From positions 1 to 64,000 of the forward strand of contig NZ_LMHY01000026.1 of assembly GCF_001429045.1 (NCBI RefSeq): DNA of 64,000 nt, written 5' to 3'. Numbering within the stretch: the first letter of the stretch is position 1; every line of letters begins with the position of its first letter. The notes below the pieces were generated by a model. The model saw only the letters and a list, made by a program, of their open reading frames with translations. It made no database searches and was not told the DNA's origin. The stretch comes from Pseudomonas sp. Root71. Its GTDB lineage: Bacteria > Pseudomonadota > Gammaproteobacteria > Pseudomonadales > Pseudomonadaceae. Shown piece by piece: positions 52,253-60,967 of this stretch. The position numbers and the translations under genes were made by a program.

Positions 52253-54769
52253 TCAGCTCAGCGGCCAATGCTGGTGGCAGGCGTGACGCACCGCGCTGGC
52301 GCTGCCCAGCTTGAGCAGATCCTGGCTGATGCGCCGGCATTCGCTGGCGTCGAGGTGACGCACGCGGTCCTTGATTTCACCGACCTGTACCGGGCTCACC
52401 GACAACTCACTGACCCCCAGGCCGATCAACACCGGCGTGGCCAATGGATCGGACGCCAGTGCACCGCACACACCCACCCAACGGTTGTGCTGTGCCGCAC
52501 CGGCGCAGGTCTGGGCGATCAGCCGCAACAGTGCCGGGTGCAGCGCATCGACACGCGCAGCGAGCCCGGCGTGGTCGCGGTCCATGGCCAGGGTGTATTG
52601 CGACAGGTCGTTGGTGCCGATGGACAGGAAGTCCGCGTGTTCGGCCAGTTGCTCGGCCAGCAGCGCGGCGGCCGGCACTTCGATCATCACCCCCAGCTCC
52701 GGACGTTGTGCCAGGCCAAGTTCACTGCACAAGGCGTCGAGGCGCTGGCGGATGTGCAGCAGTTCATCGACTTCCGTGACCATCGGCAGCAGGATCCGGC
52801 AGCGTGACAACGGGTTGAGGTGCAACAATGCGCGCAGTTGCTGGTCGAGTAGTTCTGGACGGACCTGAGCCAGGCGAATGCCGCGCAGGCCGAGCACCGG
52901 ATTGGCCTCGGCGGGCAGCGGCAGGTAGTCCAGTTGCTTGTCGCCGCCGACGTCGATGGTGCGGATGATCACCGACTTGTCGCCCATGGCGTCGAGCACT
53001 GCTTGATAGGCGTGGTGCTGTTCCTGTTCGTCGGGGGCGGTGTGGCGGTCGACGAAGAGAAACTCGGTGCGCAGCAAGCCGACGCCGTCGGCGCCATTGG
53101 CCAGTGCGTCTGCCGCTTCCGTGCTGGACGCCACATTGGCAGCGACTTCGATGCGCAGGCCATCGCTGGTCAGCGCGGGTGTGTGCGCCTGGGCCTGCTG
53201 TTCGGCCCGGCGTTGTTGCTGTTGCTGTTGCAACTGGCGCACGTCGGCCAGGCGCTGTATGCCGGGTGTCAGTTCGAGGCGGCCACCGTCGGCGTCCAGC
53301 ACCACCGGTTGCCCTTGTTGCTGATCGAGCAGCGTCGAGCCCAGTGCGACCAAGCATGGCAGGCCTTTGCCCCGGGCCAGAATCGCCACGTGAGAAGTCG
53401 CGCCGCCTTCGGCCATGCACAGCCCCGCGACGCCTTGCTGGCTCAGCTGCAGTAAATCCGATGGCGTCAGTTCATGGGCCGCGACGATGGCGCCGGCCGG
53501 CACATCGTAATGCCAGGTATCGCCGAGCAACGCGCGCAGCACCCGTTGCTTGAGGTCACGCAGGTCGTTGGCGCGTTCGGCCAGCAGCGTGCTGCCGGTT
53601 TGCTGGAGGACTTCGCATTGCGCGTCGATGGCCTGGCTCCATGCGTGGGTCGCGGCTGTACCCTGGGCGACGGTTTGGCTGGCGGCGTCCAGCAGGGCCG
53701 GGTCTTCGAGCAGTGCCAGGTGCGCGGCGAAAATCGCCTCTTCAGCGGTGTCCTTGTGTTTTCTCGCCAGGGCAAGTGTGTGCTCGATTTCGCTGCGCAC
53801 CTGGCTCAGTGCCGCGTCCAGCACGTGCTGTTGTTGCTGCGGATCATGATGGCCGGCATCCACCGGCAGGCTGATCGCATTCAGGCGAAACAGCGGCCCG
53901 CCGACCAGCCCGGGCGCGGCGCAGACACCGTGCAATACGCCGGCTTCGGCGGGGCGATTGCGTTGGGCAATCGTGGCTGGCGCGGCGGCGTGATGGTCTT
54001 CGGCCAGGGCTGTGGATAACGCCGTCAGCAAGGCTTGCAGCGCGGCTTCGGCGTCCGGGCCCTGGCAACTGACCTGGACCTCCGCCTGTTCGCCGATGGC
54101 CAGCCCCATCAGGCCGATCAGGCTGTCGCAGGTGGCCGACTTGCCGGCGAAATGCAGCTGCGACTTGCTTTTGAAGCCTTGCGCGGTCTGACGGATCAGC
54201 GCCGCCGGCCGCGCGTGCAGGCCGCCACGGTGAGCAATGCGCACCAGACCGACAATCTCTGCGCCGGCAAACTCGGTATCCACCTGTGCGCTCGACGTCT
54301 GTCGACGAATGATGTGCAGCAGCGGCTCGCCGACCTTCACCGACTTGAGGGTGATGGGCCGTGCCTGAAAGTCCTGGCTGTTGGTGAGGATCAGCAGGCT
54401 GACCAGGCTCTTGCACTGTTGCGCGACCTTGTCCAGGTCGTAGCGCAGCAGCGGTTGGCCGTTGGCGACGCGCGCGCCTTCCTTGACCAGCATCGAGAAG
54501 CCCTGGCCCTGCAACTCGACCGTGTCGAGGCCAAGGTGCAGGAGCAATTCCGCGCCGTTGTCGGCACGCAGGGTTAGCGCGTGACCGGTGCGGGCGACAT
54601 GCACCACCACGCCCGCGCAGGGGGCGTGGAGCGTGTCGTTGAGCGGATCGATGGCGATGCCGTCACCCATGGCGCCGCTGGCAAACACCGGGTCCGGGAC
54701 TTTGGCGAGCGTGAGCACCGGGCCGCTGAGCGGGGCGCTTAAGGTCAGCTCTTTATTGTTGTTATGCAT
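52253..54769 (-). CDS. nagF: Fused PTS EIIA-HPr-Enzyme I (NagF)
   Basis: Carries the whole soluble phosphorelay for the GlcNAc PTS on one 838-residue chain. EIIA (1-150) has active His78 (LLHLGLDTVEL) and His63. HPr (about 172-260) has His185 (HRGGLHARPAAL). Enzyme I (about 280-838) has His460 (GGATSHVAILARGKG) and the PEP-binding C-terminus (LRTEFLFVDR, IGTNDLSQYTLAMDRD). All phosphorylated histidines are present. It sits directly upstream of nagE, its substrate permease. Confidence 0.95.
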   Translation of the reverse strand: MHNNNKELTLSAPLSGPVLTLAKVPDPVFASGAMGDGIAIDPLNDTLHAPCAGVVVHVARTGHALTLRADNGAELLLHLGLDTVELQGQGFSMLVKEGARVANGQPLLRYDLDKVAQQCKSLVSLLILTNSQDFQARPITLKSVKVGEPLLHIIRRQTSSAQVDTEFAGAEIVGLVRIAHRGGLHARPAALIRQTAQGFKSKSQLHFAGKSATCDSLIGLMGLAIGEQAEVQVSCQGPDAEAALQALLTALSTALAEDHHAAAPATIAQRNRPAEAGVLHGVCAAPGLVGGPLFRLNAISLPVDAGHHDPQQQQHVLDAALSQVRSEIEHTLALARKHKDTAEEAIFAAHLALLEDPALLDAASQTVAQGTAATHAWSQAIDAQCEVLQQTGSTLLAERANDLRDLKQRVLRALLGDTWHYDVPAGAIVAAHELTPSDLLQLSQQGVAGLCMAEGGATSHVAILARGKGLPCLVALGSTLLDQQQGQPVVLDADGGRLELTPGIQRLADVRQLQQQQQQRRAEQQAQAHTPALTSDGLRIEVAANVASSTEAADALANGADGVGLLRTEFLFVDRHTAPDEQEQHHAYQAVLDAMGDKSVIIRTIDVGGDKQLDYLPLPAEANPVLGLRGIRLAQVRPELLDQQLRALLHLNPLSRCRILLPMVTEVDELLHIRQRLDALCSELGLAQRPELGVMIEVPAAALLAEQLAEHADFLSIGTNDLSQYTLAMDRDHAGLAARVDALHPALLRLIAQTCAGAAQHNRWVGVCGALASDPLATPVLIGLGVSELSVSPVQVGEIKDRVRHLDASECRRISQDLLKLGSASAVRHACHQHWPLS

Positions 54770-54813
54770 GGCTCGGTCTCATCAAAAAATACGGTTCGGA
54801 TCAACCCACTCCC

Positions 54814-54894
54814 TGTAGGAGCTGCCGAAGGCTGCGATCTTTTGATCTTGTCTTTAAAAAGATCGCAGCCTCGTTTCACTCGACAGCTCCTACA
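54814..54894. repeat. REP inverted pair inside the nag operon
   Basis: GTAGGAGCTGCCGAAGGCTG with GATCTTTT and an inverse copy in which CCTTCGGCAG is replaced by CCTCGTTTCACTCGACAG. It lies between nagB-II and nagF, co-directional genes, and could affect message stability between the catabolic and transport halves. Confidence 0.9.
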
Positions 54895-54914
54895 GGGGAA
54901 TTCGCACCCCTGGC

Positions 54915-55937
54915 TCAATGGGTGCGTGTCACTTTGCTCAGGTGCCGTGGCTGGTCCGGGTCCATGCCACGGGCCACGGCCAGGCCGGCGGCCATCACGT
55001 AGAAACTCTGGATCGCCAGAATCGGGTCGAGGGCCGGGTGTTCGGCACGGGTCAGGGTCAGGTCGCGTTCAAGCACGTCATCCGGTGCGGCCAGCAGGAC
55101 ACGGGCGCCGCGTTGGCGCATGTCGGCGGCCAGGCTCAGCAGACCGGCCTGTTCGGCACCCCGTGGGGCAAACACCAGCAGCGGGTAGTTGTCGCCGATC
55201 AAGGCCATCGGGCCGTGACGAACTTCAGCGCTGCTGAAGGCTTCGGCCTGGATCGCCGAGGTTTCCTTGAACTTGAGCGCCGCTTCCTGGGCAATGGCGA
55301 AACCGGCGCCACGGCCGATCACCATCAGCCGCTGACAATCGCGCAGGGCGTCGATGGCCGGGCTCCAGTCCTGTTGCGCGGCGTGGCGCAGGCCATCGGG
55401 CAAGGCAGAGCCGGCCTCGAGCAATTCGGCGTCTTCTTTCCAGTGGCCAATCAGCCGGGCGCTGGCGCTGAGGGTGGCGATAAAGCTCTTGGTCGCGGCG
55501 ACGCTGCTTTCGGTGCCGGCACACAGTGGCAGGCTGAATTCACAGGCGGCCTCCAGTGGCGACTCTTCGGCGTTGACCAGCGAAATGCTCAGGGCACCGC
55601 GCTTGCGCAACAGGCGCAGGCTGTTGACCAGGTCCGGGCTTTGCCCCGATTGCGAAAAGGCGAATGCCACCTGGCCACTGACCTTCAATGGCGCCTGCTG
55701 CATGGTCACCACGGACATCGGCAGCGACGCCACCGGGATGCCCAGCAGTTGCATGGTCAGGTAGGCAAAGTAACTGGCGGCATGGTCGGAGCTGCCGCGC
55801 GCCACGGTCATGGCCACTTGCGGCGGCTGACGACGCAGGCGCCCGGCGATCTCAATCATCTGCGGGTCGAGTTTTTGCAACTGGGCCTGCACGGCCTCGA
55901 ACGAGGACAGCGCCTCTTCAAGCATTTTTGAAGTCAA
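54915..55937 (-). CDS. SIS-domain glucosamine-6-phosphate deaminase, NagB-II type
   Basis: Two SIS domains in 340 residues, with the sugar-phosphate segments TVARGSSDHAASYFAY, FAFSQSGQSPDLV and CAGTESSVAATKSFIATLSA. It lacks the NagB-I signature. In proteobacteria without classical NagB, this GlmS-like protein converts GlcN-6-P to fructose-6-P plus ammonia. Position between nagA and nagF supports that role. It overlaps nagA by 20 bases, so the two are coupled. Confidence 0.9.
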   Translation of the reverse strand: MTSKMLEEALSSFEAVQAQLQKLDPQMIEIAGRLRRQPPQVAMTVARGSSDHAASYFAYLTMQLLGIPVASLPMSVVTMQQAPLKVSGQVAFAFSQSGQSPDLVNSLRLLRKRGALSISLVNAEESPLEAACEFSLPLCAGTESSVAATKSFIATLSASARLIGHWKEDAELLEAGSALPDGLRHAAQQDWSPAIDALRDCQRLMVIGRGAGFAIAQEAALKFKETSAIQAEAFSSAEVRHGPMALIGDNYPLLVFAPRGAEQAGLLSLAADMRQRGARVLLAAPDDVLERDLTLTRAEHPALDPILAIQSFYVMAAGLAVARGMDPDQPRHLSKVTRTH

Positions 55938-57024
55938 TGTCTTCTCCTTCGACCATCACGGCGGTCAGTTTCAGTGAGCGATCCAGCCGCACGCAGTCGG
56001 CCCAGGCCCCTGGTTGCAGGCGCCCGCGTTCGGTGATGCCGAGGTAGTCGGCGGGGAATTGCGACAGGCGCTGCGAGGCTTCGGCGATGGGCAGGCCGAT
56101 CTTCACCAGGTTGCGCAGGGCCTGATCCATGGTCAGGGTGCTGCCGGCCAGGGTGCCGTCGGGCAGGCGCACGCCGCCCAGGCATTTGGTCACGGTGTGG
56201 CTGCCGAGCTTGTACTCACCGTCGGGCATGCCGGCGGCGGCGGTCGAATCGGTGACGCAATACAGGCACGGAATAGAGCGCAGGGCCACGCGGATGGCGC
56301 CGGGGTGCACGTGCAGCAAGTCCGGGATCAGTTCGGCGTATTTGGCGTGGGCCAAGGCTGCGCCGACGATCCCGGGCTCGCGGTGATGCAGAGGGCTCAT
56401 GGCGTTGTAGAGGTGGGTGAAACTGCTGGCACCGGCCTCCAGCGCGGCCACGCCTTCCTCATAACTGCCCAGGGTGTGGCCGATCTGCATGCGGATGCCG
56501 CGGCTGCTGAGGTCGCGGATCAAGGCGTCGTGACCGGCGATTTCCGGGGCAATGGTGATCACGCGGATCGGCGCGAGCGCCAGGTACGCTTCGACTTCGG
56601 CCATCAGCGCGGTGTGGGCGAAGTTGGGTTGCGCGCCGAGTTTACCGGGGTTGATGTAGGGGCCTTCGAGGTGCACGCCGAGCACCCGGGCGCAGCCTTG
56701 GGGCCGCTGCTCACAGAATTCGCCGACGGCCTGGAGCACGCTGGAGATTTCTTCGCTCGGTGCGGTCATGGTGGTGGCCAGCAGCGACGTGGTGCCGAAG
56801 CGCACGTGGGTACGGGTGATGGTTTCGAAGGCCGGCGCGCCTTCCATGATGTCTTTGCCGCCGCCGCCGTGAACGTGCAGGTCGATGAAACCCGGCAGCA
56901 GGTAGGGCAGGTCATTGTCCGCCGGATCGCAGGGCTGGCCTTCGATCGACACGACTTTGCCGTGTTCGTGCACCAGTCGGCCGCGAACCCAGCCGTGGGC
57001 GGTGAGGATGTTGTCTTCGGACAT
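55918..57024 (-). CDS. nagA: N-acetylglucosamine-6-phosphate deacetylase NagA
   Basis: Amidohydrolase that yields GlcN-6-P and acetate. The 368 residues contain the metal site GFIDLHVHGGGGKDIMEG, the HLEGPYINPGKLGAQ segment, GHTLGSYEEG and the C-terminal LAGSTLTMDQALRNLV block. All metal-ligand Glu/His motifs are in place. It lies between nagR and nagB-II. Confidence 0.96.
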   Translation of the reverse strand: MSEDNILTAHGWVRGRLVHEHGKVVSIEGQPCDPADNDLPYLLPGFIDLHVHGGGGKDIMEGAPAFETITRTHVRFGTTSLLATTMTAPSEEISSVLQAVGEFCEQRPQGCARVLGVHLEGPYINPGKLGAQPNFAHTALMAEVEAYLALAPIRVITIAPEIAGHDALIRDLSSRGIRMQIGHTLGSYEEGVAALEAGASSFTHLYNAMSPLHHREPGIVGAALAHAKYAELIPDLLHVHPGAIRVALRSIPCLYCVTDSTAAAGMPDGEYKLGSHTVTKCLGGVRLPDGTLAGSTLTMDQALRNLVKIGLPIAEASQRLSQFPADYLGITERGRLQPGAWADCVRLDRSLKLTAVMVEGEDIDFKNA

Positions 57025-57073
57025 GATCGGGATCTCGGTGTTTGGCGACGCAGTTCTTTATCTTCGAAGCTCT

Positions 57074-57805
57074 TTATCTGCGGAGCTCTGCGACAAAGTC
57101 GTAGTAGTCGTTACGGCAATAGGTGTCGGTGACTTCGATGGGCGTGTTGTCTTCGAGGTAGCCGACCCGGGTCATCAGCAACATGGCGGTGCCGGGGGCG
57201 ATGCCCACCAGTGCGGCGAACTCGTCCGAGGCATTGATCGCCTGGATGTGCTGCAGGGCGCGGACCACCGGCTTGCCGATGCCGTCGAGGAATTCGTAGA
57301 GGGAATCGCCCACCGCCTGGGGCTTGGGAATGATCGAGGCGGGCAGGGTGCTCATCTCGATGGCCATCACCGTGTCGTCGGCCTTGCGCAGGCGTTTGAG
57401 GCGCGCAACCTTGTCGTTGGGCGACAGGCCGAGGCGGATCAGCTCTTCGTGGGTCGGCAGGGTGATTTCCCGCTCCAGCCATTGCGAACCGGGCACGAAA
57501 CCCTTGAGGCGGAGCATTTCGCTGAAGCCGGAAAGACGCGACAACGGTTGTTCGAGGCGCGGCGTGATGAAGGTGCCGGAGCCTTGGTTGCGGCGGATCA
57601 GGCCTTGTTCGAACAACACTTCCAGCGCCTTGCGGGCGGTGACGCGGGAGATGCCCAGCGCCTCGCTCAAATTGCGTTCCGATGGCATCGCCTGCTCGGC
57701 TTTCCACTGGCCGGCGTGGATCGCCGCTTCCAGATTGCGTGCCAGTTGCAGGTACAACGGCGTGGGTTGGGTGTCGTCGGGGCGCAGGGCCTGGAGATCG
57801 TTCAT
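57074..57805 (-). CDS. nagR: GntR/HutC-family transcription repressor of GlcNAc use (NagR)
   Basis: A winged-helix N-terminal domain (MPSERNLSEALGISRVTARKALEVLFEQGLIRRNQGSGTF region) is followed by a UTRA ligand domain. ATG 57805 (MNDLQALRPDDTQPTPLY) is the likely start. Length 243. It heads the operon, and the promoter just upstream carries repeated TGGTATT motifs, so autoregulation together with nagA-B-F-E is likely, with a GlcN/GlcNAc phosphate as inducer. Confidence 0.9.
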   Translation of the reverse strand: MNDLQALRPDDTQPTPLYLQLARNLEAAIHAGQWKAEQAMPSERNLSEALGISRVTARKALEVLFEQGLIRRNQGSGTFITPRLEQPLSRLSGFSEMLRLKGFVPGSQWLEREITLPTHEELIRLGLSPNDKVARLKRLRKADDTVMAIEMSTLPASIIPKPQAVGDSLYEFLDGIGKPVVRALQHIQAINASDEFAALVGIAPGTAMLLMTRVGYLEDNTPIEVTDTYCRNDYYDFVAELRR

Positions 57806-57857
57806 GGCGGGTGTCCGGGGCGGATATTGGAATGTTTTTGCCCGTGAATGGACAAAA

Positions 57858-57884
57858 ACTAATACCACTTGAATACCATGTCAA
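57858..57884 (-). promoter_or_regulatory. nagR promoter with overlapping repeated operator motif
   Basis: On the minus strand TTGACA (57884-57879) is a perfect -35. Directly after it come two direct repeats of TGGTATT (57878-57872 and 57867-57861), one helical turn (11 bp) apart, filling the spacer of the core promoter. The -10 is unclear (TAGTTT at 17 bp). A repressor bound here would block RNA polymerase. Confidence 0.7.
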
Positions 57885-57951
57885 CGCCGGAGCTTTGCTG
57901 TTTGTGTAGGAAGTGCTGCCTTGTCGACTGCTTGAAATGGAGGTTGGTTTG

Positions 57952-57964
57952 AAGTGGTATTAGT
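57952..57964 (+). promoter_or_regulatory. Second, inverted copy of the nag operator motif
   Basis: AAGTGGTATTAGT (57952-57964) is the exact reverse complement of ACTAATACCACTT at 57858-57870. The two 13-bp arms are 81 bp apart, about 94 bp centre to centre, so two repressor dimers could bridge them. It lies upstream of the nagR -35. Confidence 0.6.
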
Positions 57965-57981
57965 GGTGGGCTTTGAAGCGA

Positions 57982-58062
57982 CAAAGATCGCAGCCTGCGG
58001 CAGCTCCTACAGAGCGAAATGGTATTCACCCTGTAGGAGCTGCCGAAGGCTGCGATCTTTTG
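57982..58062. repeat. REP inverted pair (REPIN), GTAGGAGCTGCCG family
   Basis: AAAGATCGCAGCCTGCGGC and GTAGGAGCTGCCGAAGGC with GATCTTTT, between the nagR promoter region and the 3' end of the L,D-transpeptidase gene. Confidence 0.93.
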
Positions 58063-58099
58063 AATTTATTTTTTGCGGGCGACCAATGGTCGTGGGGAA

Positions 58100-58603
58100 T
58101 TACGGGCGGATTTCGATCATCGTGCCGTCCGGCACCAGGTTCCAGACTTCGCGCATGTCCATGTTGCGCATGGCGATGCAGCCGTCGGTCCAGTCCAGGG
58201 TGTGGAACAGGTCTTCGGGCGTGTCTTCGCTGTCCGGAGTGCCGTGGATCATGATCATGCCGCCGGGCTCGACGCCTTCACGACGGGCGCGGGCAGAGTC
58301 GCTGATGTTCGGGTAGGAAATGTGCATCGCCAGGTTGAAGCGGTCGCTGATCTTGCGCCAGTCGACCCAGTAGAAACCTTCCGGGGTGCGCTTGTCGCCT
58401 TCCATCAGCTTGGGCCCCTTGGGACGCTTGCCCAGGGAAATGCGATAGGTCTTGAGCGGCTTGCCGTCATTGATCAATTGCAATTGATGGGAAGACTTGA
58501 GAATCAGAATCTTCTCGATGACCTTGCCGTCCAGGGTTTCCACGGCAGAAGCCTGGGACACCGTGACGAACGACAAACAGAACAGGGCAAGCAACCAGCG
58601 CAT
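58100..58603 (-). CDS. Secreted L,D-transpeptidase (YkuD) family protein
   Basis: Single-domain 167-residue protein with a signal peptide (LLALFCLSFVTVSQASA). The YkuD active site is split as usual: MIHGTPDSED supplies the His, and the WTDGCIAMRN motif supplies the Cys (replacing the more common SHGC). Members cross-link peptidoglycan, attach or release lipoproteins, or trim tetrapeptides; which applies here is not visible. Confidence 0.88.
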   Translation of the reverse strand: MRWLLALFCLSFVTVSQASAVETLDGKVIEKILILKSSHQLQLINDGKPLKTYRISLGKRPKGPKLMEGDKRTPEGFYWVDWRKISDRFNLAMHISYPNISDSARARREGVEPGGMIMIHGTPDSEDTPEDLFHTLDWTDGCIAMRNMDMREVWNLVPDGTMIEIRP

Positions 58604-58653
58604 TGAAACGATTCCCCAGGAGGTGTCGCGACTATTTATGTATAGAAGTTTTT

Positions 58654-58672
58654 GCAGGAGCTGCCGCAGGCT
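58654..58672. repeat. Truncated REP remnant
   Basis: GCAGGAGCTGCCGCAGGCT is a partial copy of the GTAGGAGCTGCCG unit without the GATCTTTT half. It lies upstream of the L,D-transpeptidase gene. Confidence 0.55.
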
Positions 58673-58724
58673 CGTGCCGCGTTCAGGCGGTCTTTAGGCG
58701 CCTTTGAGTGATGCCGCGATGACA

Positions 58725-59276
58725 TCAGATAATGGCAGGCTGAGCAAGTGGCGGGATCGATTCAGACCGAACGGGATAGACCTCGGTCCGCCGGTCAGCG
58801 AAGAAGCATTCTAAGGTACGGCCCACCGTGCGGAAAGCCAGCTCATCCCATGGAATGTCCGCTTCGTCGAATAGTTGCACTTCCAGGCTCTCGGGGCCGG
58901 CAGAAAAGTCCAGGTCCGCAAGTGTGGCACGGAAGAACACATGCACCTGGCTGATGTGCGGCACGTCGATCAGGGTATAGATGCTCAGGTTGCGCACCCG
59001 GGCGCAGGCTTCCTCGGCGGTTTCGCGAATGGCGGCCTGTTCGATGGTCTCGCCGTTCTCCATGAAACCGGCGGGCAGGGTCCAGTAGCCGCGACGTGGC
59101 TCGATGGCCCGCCGGCACAACAACACCTTGGTGCCCCAGGTCGCCACGCAACCGGCGACGATGTTGGGGTTCTGGTAGTGAATGGCGTGACAGCTGTCGC
59201 AGACAAAACGCAGGCGCGAATCGCCTTCGGGAATGCGCTGGGTCACCGGGTTACCGCACTGGCTGCAAAATTTCAT
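58725..59276 (-). CDS. Zinc-ribbon Nudix hydrolase
   Basis: ATG 59276 (MKFCSQCGNPV) is the correct start. An N-terminal four-cysteine zinc ribbon (CSQC ... CDSC) precedes the Nudix domain; the Nudix box reads GFMENGETIEQAAIRETAEEACARV, with Cys in place of the usual Gly after EE-x. The zinc-ribbon plan resembles NudC, but the chain is much shorter at 183 residues. Substrate unknown; NADH-like or nucleoside-diphosphate compounds are possible. Confidence 0.87.
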   Translation of the reverse strand: MKFCSQCGNPVTQRIPEGDSRLRFVCDSCHAIHYQNPNIVAGCVATWGTKVLLCRRAIEPRRGYWTLPAGFMENGETIEQAAIRETAEEACARVRNLSIYTLIDVPHISQVHVFFRATLADLDFSAGPESLEVQLFDEADIPWDELAFRTVGRTLECFFADRRTEVYPVRSESIPPLAQPAII

Positions 59277-59423
59277 GCTGGGGTTCCTGAATGCTGCGCC
59301 TATCTTGGCGTGCGGCAGTGCCGGTCGGCAAGTTGTCGTTTCGCGACATGGGGCGGTTGCGGGGGTTGGGCGACCGCAGCGATTGGTGCATGATGCCGGG
59401 TAAGGCACAGATCGAGAACACTC

Positions 59424-60023
59424 ATGCTGGACGAGCTACTGCATCGGGTTAGTCACCACACACCACGCATACTGGAGACCGACCGTCGTTTTCCCGAGGC
59501 CGCGGTGCTGGTACCCATCACCCGCAGTGACGAGCCCGAGCTGGTGTTGACCCTGCGTGCCAGCGGCCTGTCGACCCATGGCGGCGAAGTCGCCTTCCCC
59601 GGCGGACGCCGTGACCCCGAAGACCCTGACCTGATTTTCACCGCCCTGCGAGAAGCCGAAGAAGAGATCGGCCTGCCGCCCGGGCTGGTCGAGGTGATCG
59701 GCCCGCTCAGCCCGTTGATCAGCCTGCATGGCATCAAGGTCACGCCCTATGTCGGGGTGATCCCGGATTTTGTCGAATACCGGGCCAACGACGCCGAGAT
59801 CGCCGCGGTGTTCAGCGTGCCCCTGGAGTTCTTCCGCAAAGACCCCCGCGAACATACCCATCGCATCGATTATCAGGGCCGCAGCTGGTACGTGCCGAGC
59901 TATCGCTTTGGCGAATACAAGATCTGGGGGCTGACGGCGATCATGATCGTCGAGTTGATCAACCTGCTGTATGACGCCAAAATCAGCCTGCATCAGCCTC
60001 CCAAAAGCTTTATCAATATCTGA
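59424..60023 (+). CDS. CoA pyrophosphatase-type Nudix hydrolase (NudL-like)
   Basis: 199 residues with the UPF0035/CoAse motif LRASGLSTHGGEVAFPGG immediately before a full Nudix box (GGRRDPEDPDLIFTALREAEEEIGL). Members cut CoA and its derivatives to phosphopantetheine and ADP. It diverges from the zinc-ribbon Nudix gene and precedes the carbonic anhydrase. Confidence 0.9.
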   Translation: MLDELLHRVSHHTPRILETDRRFPEAAVLVPITRSDEPELVLTLRASGLSTHGGEVAFPGGRRDPEDPDLIFTALREAEEEIGLPPGLVEVIGPLSPLISLHGIKVTPYVGVIPDFVEYRANDAEIAAVFSVPLEFFRKDPREHTHRIDYQGRSWYVPSYRFGEYKIWGLTAIMIVELINLLYDAKISLHQPPKSFINI

Positions 60024-60095
60024 AGCCATCGTTCGAATGGCCTGAATCCTGATTTTGCTGACAAAAAGCCTGCCTGAGCCTTGAGGAATACCACA

Positions 60096-60620
60096 ATGAA
60101 ATACCGCCTGGGCGACGCCCGCGTCGAAACCCATCCACAGAGCTGGGTCGCACCCAATGCCGTGCTGGTGGGCAAGGTCAAGCTGGAAGAGGGCGCCAAC
60201 GTCTGGTTCAACGCCGTATTGCGCGGCGACAACGAGTTGATCCTGATCGGCAAGAACAGCAACGTCCAGGACGGCACCGTGATGCACACCGACATGGGCT
60301 ACCCGCTGACCATCGGCACCGGCGTGACCATCGGCCACAACGCCATGCTCCACGGCTGTACCGTCGGCGACTACAGCCTGATCGGCATCAACGCGGTGAT
60401 TCTCAATGGCGCGAAGATCGGCAAGAACTGCATCATCGGCGCCAACTCGCTGATCGGCGAAGGCAAGGAGATTCCGGATGGATCGCTGGTCATGGGGTCG
60501 CCTGGCAAAGTGGTGCGCGAATTGACCGAGCCGCAGATCAAGATGCTGGAGGCCAGTGCTGTTCACTACGTGCACAACTCGCAGCGTTATGCCCGCGATC
60601 TGGCCGAGCAGGAAGAATGA
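60096..60620 (+). CDS. Gamma-class carbonic anhydrase-like protein (YrdA/CaiE type)
   Basis: Left-handed beta-helix protein of 174 residues made of hexapeptide repeats. The metal histidines are visible in [10 protein letters not shown] and [13 protein letters not shown] 60096 has GAGGAA upstream. Members bind zinc or iron; carbonic anhydrase activity is not always shown. It overlaps the DUF1289 gene by four bases (ATGA). Confidence 0.92.
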   Translation: MKYRLGDARVETHPQSWVAPNAVLVGKVKLEEGANVWFNAVLRGDNELILIGKNSNVQDGTVMHTDMGYPLTIGTGVTIGHNAMLHGCTVGDYSLIGINAVILNGAKIGKNCIIGANSLIGEGKEIPDGSLVMGSPGKVVRELTEPQIKMLEASAVHYVHNSQRYARDLAEQEE

Positions 60621-60832
60621 CTGCCACTGAACGCCCGGTTGCATCGCCCTGCGTGAACATTTGTGCGCTGGATGACGATGACATCTGCACCGGTTGCCAA
60701 CGTACCGTGGAAGAAATCACCCGCTGGAGCCGCATGGACAACGACGAACGCCGCAAGGTGCTTGGGTTGTGTCATGAGCGGGCGAAGTCCAGTGGGTTGG
60801 TGTGGATGATCGGCAAAACGCCTGGTCAGTAA
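60617..60832 (+). CDS. DUF1289 family protein
   Basis: A 71-residue protein with the family's cysteine pattern [28 protein letters not shown]: four Cys near the N-terminus that could bind a metal. The Trp-containing segment that follows is conserved. Function unknown. It is coupled by overlap to the carbonic anhydrase gene. Confidence 0.9.
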   Translation: MTATERPVASPCVNICALDDDDICTGCQRTVEEITRWSRMDNDERRKVLGLCHERAKSSGLVWMIGKTPGQ

Positions 60833-60838
60833 TAGAAG

Positions 60839-60910
60839 ATCAAAAGATCGCAGCCTCCGGCAGCTCCTACACCGATCCTTGTAGGAGCTGCCGGAGGCTG
60901 CGATCTTTTG
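60839..60910. repeat. REP inverted pair (REPIN), GTAGGAGCTGCCG family
   Basis: AAAAGATCGCAGCCTCCGGC and GTAGGAGCTGCCGGAGGC with GATCTTTT. The CCTCCGG/CCGGAGG stem bases covary between the arms. It follows the DUF1289 stop by seven bases. Confidence 0.95.
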
Positions 60911-60967
60911 ACTTTGAGGTCAGCTGAAGTACCCTGTGCACAAAATTGACAGGTACTTGTACACGCC

